From the NCBI GenBank assembly GCA_019638385.1, contig JAHBTW010000020.1:1-64000 (forward strand): a stretch of 64,000 nucleotides of DNA, read 5' to 3'. This DNA is from Saprospiraceae bacterium (lineage in GTDB: Bacteria; Bacteroidota; Bacteroidia; Chitinophagales; Saprospiraceae). Numbering within the stretch: the first letter of the stretch is position 1; each line of letters opens with the position of its first letter. The position numbers were made by a program, and so were the translations under genes. The notes beneath the pieces were generated by a model that saw only the letters and a list, made by a program, of their open reading frames with translations, ran no database searches and was not told the origin of the DNA. Below are positions 56,616 through 64,000 of the stretch, in pieces.

Positions 56616-57185
56616 ATGAAAAAGCATCAAACATATACCATTCCCGTGGAGGTTTTCAGAGGAGAAATTGTTCAAATGTGGAACCAAGCGCCGCAACCGT
56701 GCCGCTGGGAATTGTATGGAGAGAACAACGCCCAAATAGCAATCTTACATCCTGATAAAGCATGGCAAAGCCGCCAGTTTCCCGCATCCGACAACGGCAC
56801 AGTACACACCCTGCTAGATAAGTGGGTGGCCGATGCGCCTGTACACTCCGTTCAAAAGCTCGTGGAGGCTTTCGGTCTGGAATCTTACAATGATACGATG
56901 CTGAGCGAAGCGGGACCGGGCCTGAAGCTGCGCCTGCAAACGCTGGATGCTCTCCTGAGCGGAAAGGATGTAGTGGTGTGGAGCAGCCTGCGCGGAATTG
57001 AAAGTGTTGCTGAGTTTGTCACCGAAATAAGAAACTACGCAGAGGATAAAGAGGAGTGGGCCGGGCAGATTCCGGCCTTCGTTGTCTTAGACAGCCGAGA
57101 CTCGGTGAGTGCTACAATGGTAGCCGACCGAATATTGGAATTTCAGGAAGGGACAACGATACAAGAACTCTATGTGGATTTTTAA
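56616..57185 (+). CDS. Pseudo-ABC ATPase lacking all catalytic motifs
   Basis: This 189-aa protein aligns by eye with a single ABC ATPase domain. VEVFRGEIVQMW (residues 11-22) is the strand with the conserved Gly-Glu before Walker A, but the P-loop (about 22-31) reads WNQAPQPCRW and has no GKS/T. GLESYNDTMLSEAGPGLKLRLQTLDALL (87-114) is the signature-helix region with SGGQ replaced by EAGPG. DVVVWSSLRG (118-127) is Walker B without Asp-Glu. VVLDSRDSVSATMVADRILEFQEG (156-179) is the H-loop end without His. The fold is kept and every ATP residue is gone, so it is probably a scaffold. It leads a co-directional gene group; the terminator at 56411-56453 lies upstream, and GGTATGATTTTGG (56565-56577) is a possible -7 box. 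Confidence 0.6.
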   Translation: MKKHQTYTIPVEVFRGEIVQMWNQAPQPCRWELYGENNAQIAILHPDKAWQSRQFPASDNGTVHTLLDKWVADAPVHSVQKLVEAFGLESYNDTMLSEAGPGLKLRLQTLDALLSGKDVVVWSSLRGIESVAEFVTEIRNYAEDKEEWAGQIPAFVVLDSRDSVSATMVADRILEFQEGTTIQELYVDF

Positions 57186-57295
57186 TGCGCTAAAGCAGGG
57201 GTTTTATCAGCACGGGTAAAGATTTGGTTTACCGGCGCTTGCAATAAAACGGTTAAACCGTTAAATTGCCCGCCGGATAAAAACCCATCTGCCCT

Positions 57296-58471
57296 ATGCA
57301 CCGTGACAGAAAAGACCTCATGGAGAATGTGAGGAAACAATTCGACACCGAGCTCAAAGGAGTTTTGGTAAATTTGAAATTGCAAAAAGAATGGGAAGAA
57401 ATTGTTTTCGGACTGCACCGCAAACGCGCCCACAACATCAGTGTCAGAGGTCCTTTTGCTGCTGCTGTGTATGAATATGTATGCGAGCAGGCTCGATTGG
57501 AAGGCAAATCCTTGACGCTCCCGGACACGCCAACTTTGTTTTATGTGCACTTGCCCTTCATTGCCGAAACCGTCATCATCATCCAGTATTTGGAGAACCA
57601 CATACTCGATGGAAAAGACGGCGTCAAGCCTGAAAACGGGCTGCAGTGGGAGGTCATCAAAAACAAACTTCTGGCGAGCCATTATCTCAAGGACTTCCTC
57701 TATGACTATGTGCGCAGCAGGGTGTTTCCCACGCATTGCCCCGAACGCGAGCTGCTGGAAAACTGCCTCCGCCGGATGTTCCAGATCACCGAAGAAGGCC
57801 AATACGCCGAAAAGACCTGGAGCAAATTAGCGTATCTGGAACACGGCCTGCCCAAAGGCATGCCCGCCTGGAGTGCCGAGACGAAAGCGTACATGGACGA
57901 CTCACTGATGGAGGCCGTGTGGAAGCACTTCCAAGAGCACGAAAACATGAAGCGCCGCGAATCTTTTGTGCGCTTTTACCTCCAACGCGTGTATTGCACC
58001 AATGCCGCGTTTTTCGGTTTACTGGCAGAGTGCATCATGGACCTGACAGGATACCGGGGGCCGGAACGGGAACAGATAAAGTGTTTCGCTACGGGGTTCG
58101 GAATGACCGGGCAGATGGTGAATGATATTGCAGATTATTTGCCGGCCCACATGGAACGAACCGGATTCGGAAAAATACCCGAAGATGCGTACTCCGATTT
58201 AAGAAACAACAACTTCACCCTTCCTTTCCTTTTTGCCATAACGGATTTCGATGAGGCCGCCCGATTACTTACGGGCAATCTGTATTCGGATGTAGTGCAA
58301 GATGTATGGTTTGTGCGGGTAAAGCCCAATGTTAAAAAAATGGCTATTCCCGCTTTGAGGGCCTATTCAAAAGAAATCAAACTACACATCAAAGGTAGTT
58401 CCACCGCGGCGACGCAATTGAAGGATTTTGCCGATGTGGTTTATAACGGCAGGTATTTTGGGCCTTTTTGA
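57296..58471 (+). CDS. Class I isoprenoid-synthase-fold protein, paralogue 1
   Basis: This 391-aa all-helical protein resembles trans-prenyltransferases. The first Asp-rich motif region is changed to E100-N-H-I-L-D105 (YLENHILDGKDG), where prenyl synthases have DDxxD. The second is kept as N-D-I-A-D (GQMVNDIADYLP, 273-283). DLRNNNFTLP (301-310) matches the downstream motif DL-x-x-G-K-x-TLP but lacks the Lys. Metal binding is thus only partly preserved: either an unusual terpene-type enzyme or a non-catalytic relative. It is 30 percent or more similar by eye to the next gene. The alternative start is the Met at codon 9. It is 110 bp after the pseudo-ABC gene. Confidence 0.7.
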   Translation: MHRDRKDLMENVRKQFDTELKGVLVNLKLQKEWEEIVFGLHRKRAHNISVRGPFAAAVYEYVCEQARLEGKSLTLPDTPTLFYVHLPFIAETVIIIQYLENHILDGKDGVKPENGLQWEVIKNKLLASHYLKDFLYDYVRSRVFPTHCPERELLENCLRRMFQITEEGQYAEKTWSKLAYLEHGLPKGMPAWSAETKAYMDDSLMEAVWKHFQEHENMKRRESFVRFYLQRVYCTNAAFFGLLAECIMDLTGYRGPEREQIKCFATGFGMTGQMVNDIADYLPAHMERTGFGKIPEDAYSDLRNNNFTLPFLFAITDFDEAARLLTGNLYSDVVQDVWFVRVKPNVKKMAIPALRAYSKEIKLHIKGSSTAATQLKDFADVVYNGRYFGPF

Positions 58472-58563
58472 TAGCCTCAATACCTGTTTTTTGAATTGTT
58501 AGTGACAAATCACTTATAAACAAACTAAAGGAGAATTGTAATTCTCTTGAAAAGTAACAAGCC

Positions 58564-59910
58564 ATGAGACCTGAGAGAAAGATGAAAATGCAGGAAATGC
58601 GGGATCGGCTCTCCAAAGAGTTGAAAACGCAAATGAAAGATTGTCAATTAAATACTCATCTGAGTGGCGTTATATTTCCCCTGTTAAGGGAGCGAATGCA
58701 AAGCCGGGGCGTTAGAAGTTTTTTTGTGCATACCTTGGCTGAATATGTAGAATCTTTAGCTGTATCAGAAAAAATAAGGTTAAAAAGAACGTCAAATAAC
58801 CTACTATTCAGTACTCAATTGCCATTTTTGGCAGAGGGCATTATTGCCGTGCAATATTATGAAAATCAAATATTAGACGGCAAAGGCGGTCTTTTTTCAG
58901 ATGGGGCCTACCAAATGGATAAGATACACAATAACGTTATCGGCGGGCATTTTGTAAAGGACTTTTTGTATCGCTACATCGCACAAAACATGTTCCCGGA
59001 GGATTGCGCCGGATACCGCCTGACGATGGAAAAAGTGACGCGAATTTTTCAATTGGTGGACTTGGGGCAGGCTTTTCAAGATAAGTGGGGCACTTTTGAA
59101 TCGTTTAAAAGCAGTAAAAAAAACATCTCTATTTCACACCAATCCGATAGGTTTGTTAAAAAAGAATTAATTAATGAGTACTGGAAAATAATTAAGGAAC
59201 AAGGTGTTAGCGAAAAAAGCAGGTACTTTACTGTTAATTATCTGCGGCGGATAGCGCTCACCAGCGGAGCGCTTTTTGAGTTGATGGCAGAATTAGTTAT
59301 GGACCTGTTGAATTATCATGGCAAAGAACGCAGTAGTATCCTCGAGTTTTCCATGCGGTTGGGCATGACCGGCCAAATTGTGAACGATATCAACGACTTT
59401 GTGCCCACCGAGTGCGGACAAGCAACCGTGTCAAAAACGCCTGAAGATGCTTTTGCCGACCTTCGTAATAACAATGTCACCCTGCCGCTGATTTTTTATT
59501 TTGATGCCAACTCCCGTGCCACCTGGAACGAACTTGAAATGCTAAGGAAAAACAATCCTGAAATGCTGCTCAAAAAACTGAGCAAATCTATTCTCAAAGC
59601 ACAATCTGTGGCCTTTGGTTCAGCAGAAATAAACTACTTAGACTCCGACCTGCCCCGATTAGAGGCTTCAGATATGAGGGCCAAAGTCTCAAAGTTCTTA
59701 AGGGTTCTCTCTTATGAGATCTGTTCCTGTTTTGCTCTCCTGAAAAAATGGATAAGCCCCAACGATAAAAGTACACAAGCAGCCAGTACAAAAACAATTT
59801 TGTCACAAAATGAAGCATTACTGAATGACCTCAACAGCATCGTTGATGAGGTTGCCAATCGCTTCTATCGTTGCCTACAGCCTTATCTCCGCAGTAAGGA
59901 AATAGCCTAA
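58564..59910 (+). CDS. Class I isoprenoid-synthase-fold protein, paralogue 2
   Basis: This 448-aa protein is a tandem paralogue of the preceding gene. The same motifs occur at the same places: E100-N-Q-I-L-D105 (YYENQILDGKGG), QIVNDINDFVP (271-281) and DLRNNNVTLP (299-308). LRRIALTSGALFELMAELVMDLL before the second motif is also shared. It has about 55 extra C-terminal residues (ILSQNEALLNDLNSIVDEVAN). Conservation of the altered motifs in both copies argues that they are selected, perhaps in a heterodimer. It is 92 bp after paralogue 1 and 76 bp before the giant gene. Confidence 0.7.
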   Translation: MRPERKMKMQEMRDRLSKELKTQMKDCQLNTHLSGVIFPLLRERMQSRGVRSFFVHTLAEYVESLAVSEKIRLKRTSNNLLFSTQLPFLAEGIIAVQYYENQILDGKGGLFSDGAYQMDKIHNNVIGGHFVKDFLYRYIAQNMFPEDCAGYRLTMEKVTRIFQLVDLGQAFQDKWGTFESFKSSKKNISISHQSDRFVKKELINEYWKIIKEQGVSEKSRYFTVNYLRRIALTSGALFELMAELVMDLLNYHGKERSSILEFSMRLGMTGQIVNDINDFVPTECGQATVSKTPEDAFADLRNNNVTLPLIFYFDANSRATWNELEMLRKNNPEMLLKKLSKSILKAQSVAFGSAEINYLDSDLPRLEASDMRAKVSKFLRVLSYEICSCFALLKKWISPNDKSTQAASTKTILSQNEALLNDLNSIVDEVANRFYRCLQPYLRSKEIA

Positions 59911-59986
59911 AAACCCTGCTGTTTTGATACAAAAATAAAGCCCTATCTTGGCGCGCGCTTGACTTTTTAACCTTAACCTATTTCTT

Positions 59987-62900
59987 ATGACTTCTTCTTC
60001 CTTAGACTTAAACCATCCAGTATGGCGTAACGTATTCCGTATTCCTGAAAGTGATGTCTTTTTTAATTTATTACAGGACCGGCTGCATGCCTGCGTTGAA
60101 AACTTTCTAACACGAGGAGATACCCGGTTTACCATTTTCCTCAATGTAATTGGCAGGAATAAACAGCAAAGAATACGAAGAAGTGAAAGTCCTGACTTTA
60201 TATATGGAGGAATCTTAAAGCAGCGGTTACTATTGCGTGAGAATTTTGAGAAGCGATGGAACAAAGCCCCTATTCCTCCAGAACGGCTTAAGAAATCTTG
60301 GGATACATTAGAAGAAACAGCTTTGAATGTAAGCTCTTCAAAAATTAGTTCAGGTTTTTATATAAAAACTCTTGATGGTAGCTTTAGTCTGGAGGATACT
60401 TGTAAGATAAATACCTTAAAGGATTATTTTGCAATACCATCACAAGAACACGAAGAACTACAAATAGCGGAGAAAAACATAATTCAAGAGTATTTTTCAA
60501 TCAAAGAAGATGTCTTTATCTCCGTCCCGCTTATCGGGTTCGGCGAGATAGACGGCGTAGCGCATATTGTTTTAAAAAAGGAACTATTAGACCGGTATTC
60601 ACAAACTTTAATAAAAGATGAGAGAGGGCAAACACATGCCTACCTCCCCGAAGATTTGCTGTGGCTTTTAATCCGATCTTTTATCATTGAGTACGACGGC
60701 ATTTTTTTGGACTGGGATCAGGCGGCAGAAGAAACTGTAGGAAAAAAAACAGCTATTGAAAAATTTATTCTTCGCATTGTTTTTGAAGGAGACGATTATT
60801 TCAACCAACGCCTTGAGGACGATAAACGCCCGAAAATCCTGCGCGAATTGGGTTTAAAGGCATACTACAGCCGCCACGCCGAATACTTCCGGGAGCGCTT
60901 TGATTTGGCAAAAGAAGTTCCTTCCAAAATATACCAGCAATACATTACCAATGCGGTGACGGCCATACTCATAGATTCTTATGCGCACAATGTAAGCGCT
61001 CATGCGCTCAGCACCTTAGCCTGGTGGTTTTACCGGCAGGCAGATATTTTGCGCGATGAGGAGTTGGACTGGGAGGCCATGTTCGATTATTTGGAAAATG
61101 ATGCCGATATTGACCCAGAGATATTAACGTCATTCCGACAGGTCATAGAATACCGGGAAGAAAAGCGCATACTAGCTAATACAAACAAAGATAAAGAAGG
61201 ACAACGTCAACACATAGCGCAGATAAAAAGTGATGCCCGGAACATCAGAGTGGAAGATGGCAAAGAGATCATCCGATATCCCGGCTCTATGGCGCGCGAA
61301 CTGGCCCAGTTGTTGCGCTTCCTCACCGAAAAAGGGGCTTTCTGGAGCGGCGTTACCCGCGATATTAACATCGGAGGAAAAGTGAGCAGCTTGTACAGCA
61401 CCCTTTGGTACGACTTTTTGAACAATCCGTTGTATCTCGGCGCCATTGCCAAAACAGAGGACATTATGCGTATAAAATTGCGTATTGTGCTATATGAAGT
61501 GGAATCAGATGATGTACCAAAGCATGAAACTACCTATCACGAGAAACACTACCGGCCCGAAAACTCCGGTATTTTTGCCGAAGTAGATCTGGCCAATCCG
61601 CGCCCCAGCCTGCATACAGAAGAAGCCCTCACCCCGCATGAAAAGACCATGAGTGTTTTTGTGAAAAAAGGCGAAAAATTTGAGCATTTCCGGGAAAAGC
61701 TGAAAGAGGTAAAAATCTATTTCCCCGGCGGGGTAGTGGGACGTCACGCATTTTACACCATGATTGAAAATGAAATACGCAATGTAAAACACTATGCTAA
61801 AGAAGAACTCGTAAAAATGCAAAAAGAGGGCCTCACGGTTGCCATCGGCATACAACCCTGGAGCCTGCGGCCTACCAATAAACAAGAAGTATATCGCATT
61901 TCTATATGGTTAGATACGCCCACCCGACTCCGCATAGACAAAGAACACCTGATACAAAGAAAATGGAAGACGTTGGAAGGCAAGCCCTTCAATGAAGGCA
62001 CTTATGTACCTCAGTTGGGCGGCACCTCGCAAGACAAAGTCTGCGGCGGCTTTTTGGTGAATGACGACTTCTCCAGCGTGCAAAGAGGCGATCGGGACCC
62101 GGACCGCGACAACAGTAAAGACTCTGAGTTTCATAAACACCATTACCCCTGGATACGCCCGGCCTGTAGCCCGGAGGAGAAAGAGGAAAAGCCCAATATT
62201 CACACGGACTATAAGATATCGTATAATAATCCAATCAAGAAAGTCCGAGAAGAACCTGACCCCGACGACCCGCATAGAGACCCGGAAACCTTGGAAGAAA
62301 TAGAAGTGCCCATCTTAGATGAAAATATCCCCGAGCGCGGCTACCTGAAGAAAATATTTTATGTGTGGCGAGGCGAGCAAGTATTGGAATGGTCAGACAC
62401 CTTTATCGAGAATGCCAATGAAGCATCCTGGGACAACCCTTCGCGCTACAACCTCGTGTATCTACCCGAGGCATTGGCCGTACCCAAACAGGATGCACTC
62501 GGCCAGGATATTGACCCCTTGCACATACTCCGCCGCAAAGAAGGCATTGTGCGGGTAGCCGTCGGCAATCTGACAGCTGCCGATGAAAAAACACGCCACG
62601 CCGAGGGTTACAAACTCTGGCTGCATACTTTGTTGGGGAAAGATAAAGATTTCCACGCGCAGGTTATCATGCGGGAAGGCAACCAGCCTCAATATATACT
62701 CGCATTGCAAAAAAAAGAATCCGGGGACTTGCATTTTGTGAAGGAGGGAAGTGTATCCGGGCAGCCATTCAGCCCGTTGGCACTGCAGGCGCTCACAACG
62801 ACCGATGCGGCAGACAGAATACTCCTGGCACACCGGGAAAATGACACCGCCCAAAAGGAAGAGCTATGTATTCGCTATCGCAATCACGGTATTTACAAAT

Positions 62901-63511
62901 CTCAATTTATTCCGGATGGCGCTCCGTCCCACAGCGTGGATAATATCCTGATGATGGACCTGTTTGAAGTGCTGGCCACCAGAATTTGCATCTTCGATAA
63001 CCGGGCGCATCACCGGATGCGTCTGGATAAAGACCTGATACCAGGCTATCAGGATTTCCTTAGAGAAAAGCTTAAGTTAGCCGTTTTTAAAGAGAGTACT
63101 CCGTCTCCTGATTCCGAAATTAAAACATGGCGGGATGCCTTAAAGGAGTCAGAATTAGATTTCATCCGCAACTGCCATTTTTTGGTCATGCACCTTTCCT
63201 ACATTGAGAGCATACTGCCGACGGAACTTCCCGACTTGAAACCGGAAGACCGGAGCAACGTAGGACTGTTCATTAAAGAGTACATCCTGCCCTTTGTGGG
63301 CGAGCGTGAAAACTTCTTTTTCGTAGTAACGACGGGAAGAGGGCGAAATGAATGGTGGACCTCAATGGATCAGCCGAAATACATAAGATTTTCCAAGTTC
63401 ACCATCTTCCGCCCCGTGGAGTCGTTGCTCACGGCCATTGAGAACAGCGTGAGCATGAAGGACGATTTTGAACTGAAATATCGAATTGCTAAGGTCATGT
63501 ACGGCTCCTAA
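59987..63511 (+). CDS. 1174-aa GHKL-kinase-like protein with receiver-like C-terminus
   Basis: There is no signal peptide. Residues 1-320 are a domain I do not recognise. Residues 321-345 contain DSYAHNVSAHALS (H334, H339), which resembles the H-box of a histidine kinase. FWSGVTRDINIGG follows near 450. Residues 585-605 (GRHAFYTMIENEIRNVKHYA) look like a GHKL N-box with E594, N595, N599 and H602. LGGTSQDKVCGGFL (677-690) is in the place of the G2 box. The region from 995 looks like a receiver (ICIFDNR with D1004; FFVVTTGRGR near 1110; a closing helix), but the usual phosphoacceptor context is not clear. I infer a large signalling ATPase. It may be the sensor or switch of the cluster. Confidence is moderate for the GHKL part and low for the receiver. 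Confidence 0.6.
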   Translation: MTSSSLDLNHPVWRNVFRIPESDVFFNLLQDRLHACVENFLTRGDTRFTIFLNVIGRNKQQRIRRSESPDFIYGGILKQRLLLRENFEKRWNKAPIPPERLKKSWDTLEETALNVSSSKISSGFYIKTLDGSFSLEDTCKINTLKDYFAIPSQEHEELQIAEKNIIQEYFSIKEDVFISVPLIGFGEIDGVAHIVLKKELLDRYSQTLIKDERGQTHAYLPEDLLWLLIRSFIIEYDGIFLDWDQAAEETVGKKTAIEKFILRIVFEGDDYFNQRLEDDKRPKILRELGLKAYYSRHAEYFRERFDLAKEVPSKIYQQYITNAVTAILIDSYAHNVSAHALSTLAWWFYRQADILRDEELDWEAMFDYLENDADIDPEILTSFRQVIEYREEKRILANTNKDKEGQRQHIAQIKSDARNIRVEDGKEIIRYPGSMARELAQLLRFLTEKGAFWSGVTRDINIGGKVSSLYSTLWYDFLNNPLYLGAIAKTEDIMRIKLRIVLYEVESDDVPKHETTYHEKHYRPENSGIFAEVDLANPRPSLHTEEALTPHEKTMSVFVKKGEKFEHFREKLKEVKIYFPGGVVGRHAFYTMIENEIRNVKHYAKEELVKMQKEGLTVAIGIQPWSLRPTNKQEVYRISIWLDTPTRLRIDKEHLIQRKWKTLEGKPFNEGTYVPQLGGTSQDKVCGGFLVNDDFSSVQRGDRDPDRDNSKDSEFHKHHYPWIRPACSPEEKEEKPNIHTDYKISYNNPIKKVREEPDPDDPHRDPETLEEIEVPILDENIPERGYLKKIFYVWRGEQVLEWSDTFIENANEASWDNPSRYNLVYLPEALAVPKQDALGQDIDPLHILRRKEGIVRVAVGNLTAADEKTRHAEGYKLWLHTLLGKDKDFHAQVIMREGNQPQYILALQKKESGDLHFVKEGSVSGQPFSPLALQALTTTDAADRILLAHRENDTAQKEELCIRYRNHGIYKSQFIPDGAPSHSVDNILMMDLFEVLATRICIFDNRAHHRMRLDKDLIPGYQDFLREKLKLAVFKESTPSPDSEIKTWRDALKESELDFIRNCHFLVMHLSYIESILPTELPDLKPEDRSNVGLFIKEYILPFVGERENFFFVVTTGRGRNEWWTSMDQPKYIRFSKFTIFRPVESLLTAIENSVSMKDDFELKYRIAKVMYGS

Positions 63512-63519
63512 AACCTATA

Positions 63520-64000
63520 ATGCGTATGAGCACCGAACACAACACTCGCGTAATGATCGTGGTATGGCGCTGGATCGATGCCAACAAGATCGGTGTAAGT
63601 CAGACGGACTGGCAAGACGGAGTTTGGCGTTCTTCAAATGGCAACGCTTTGGTGCGTTTAGATTTGAGAGAACAAACGGGCAGGGCTGATTTTCTATTGG
63701 ATTTAATTACAAAAAACTTCTCCGATTGCGAAGTGGCGCTCTTCCTGCACCAAAACCATCCTCATAACTTTGAAGAAAGTGAACGCATAGACATACAAAA
63801 CCAACTGAACAAAGCTCAGATCAAAGCCCGCCCGATCTTTTTTTACGGAGGCGATGAGCCTATTTATTTTTCGCACAACCCATTGGGGATTTTGGGAATC
63901 AACGGCGATTTTCCAACTATTAAAATAGACGGAACAAACGTCATTCAATCAGATTTCATTGAAGACCCCTCGAAAAAGCGCATCAACCAAAAACACTTCG
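63520..64000 (+). CDS. Unknown protein, partial (runs off the window)
   Basis: The frame is open from the ATG at 63520 (or 63526) to the window end, 160 codons. It begins 8 bp after the giant gene, so it belongs to the same transcription unit. Seen features are MIVVWRWIDANKIGVSQTDW, a region of predicted strands (DCEVALFLHQNHPHNF; ARPIFFYGGDEPIYF) and PLGILGINGDFPTI. It might be an alpha/beta effector or receiver domain. No family is recognised. Confidence 0.6.
   Translation, partial: MRMSTEHNTRVMIVVWRWIDANKIGVSQTDWQDGVWRSSNGNALVRLDLREQTGRADFLLDLITKNFSDCEVALFLHQNHPHNFEESERIDIQNQLNKAQIKARPIFFYGGDEPIYFSHNPLGILGINGDFPTIKIDGTNVIQSDFIEDPSKKRINQKHF

Overview
The window looks like a chromosomal segment of a Bacteroidota bacterium, probably of the Saprospiria/Chitinophagia side. 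Evidence: promoters of the Bacteroidota form TTTG-N19-TAnnTTTG, secreted proteins with T9SS-type C-terminal sorting domains (FPNP motif), Bacteroidota families (DUF4296, GWxTD, DUF4369/DUF5106-type thioredoxin, cytophagalysin-type M43 proteases) and intermediate GC. No rRNA or tRNA gene was seen. All calls are by reading; no database search was possible.

Region 1 (1-20.7 kb) is a type I-B CRISPR-Cas locus on the minus strand. In transcription order: cas6, a WYL regulator, a small divergent RNA gene, a 114-aa winged-helix-like ORF, cas8b, cas7, cas5, cas3 (HD-helicase), cas4, an HUH transposase (RAYT type) with its GC-rich palindromic repeat array, cas1, cas2, leader, and a very large array. 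There are 135 near-identical 30-bp repeats inside the window and the array runs off the left edge. A 137-bp MITE with a 9-bp target duplication sits between cas3 and cas4.

The most interesting signal is at 18.62-18.82 kb. A tiny plus-strand RNA gene has its own promoter, a degenerate repeat, a 19-nt pseudo-spacer, a second degenerate repeat and an intrinsic terminator. The pseudo-spacer matches the -7 box of the adjacent cas8b operon promoter at 15 of 19 positions. It is preceded by CCA where the PAM would lie, and three of the four mismatches fall on positions 6, 12 and 18, which do not pair in type I Cascade. This is the expected layout of a crRNA-guided autorepressor (CreA/CreR type).

Region 2 (20.9-49.4 kb) is ordinary Bacteroidota genome: secreted M43 and S8 proteases with sorting domains, a glycosyltransferase, an oligopeptide-permease-like protein, a SixA phosphatase, a PhoB/PhoR-like pair, an ABC-F ATPase, NAD kinase, an outer-membrane assembly-like protein, a cyclase-family hydrolase, DinB, rhodanese and a GWxTD protein. 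Accessory traits include two long perfect palindromes, a RhuM-Fic protein beside a truncated AlbA_2-type regulator, and two secreted-protein genes whose frame is broken at a homopolymer just after the start codon (possible phase variation or sequencing error).

Region 3 (50.0-55.6 kb) is the rod-shape operon mreB-mreC-mreD-mrdA followed by a CapA-type protein.

Region 4 (56.6 kb to the right edge) is a co-directional group I do not recognise: a pseudo-ABC ATPase lacking every catalytic motif, two tandem class I isoprenoid-synthase-fold proteins with altered aspartate motifs, an 1174-aa protein with GHKL-kinase-like and receiver-like parts, and the start of a further gene. It is a candidate undescribed multi-gene system.
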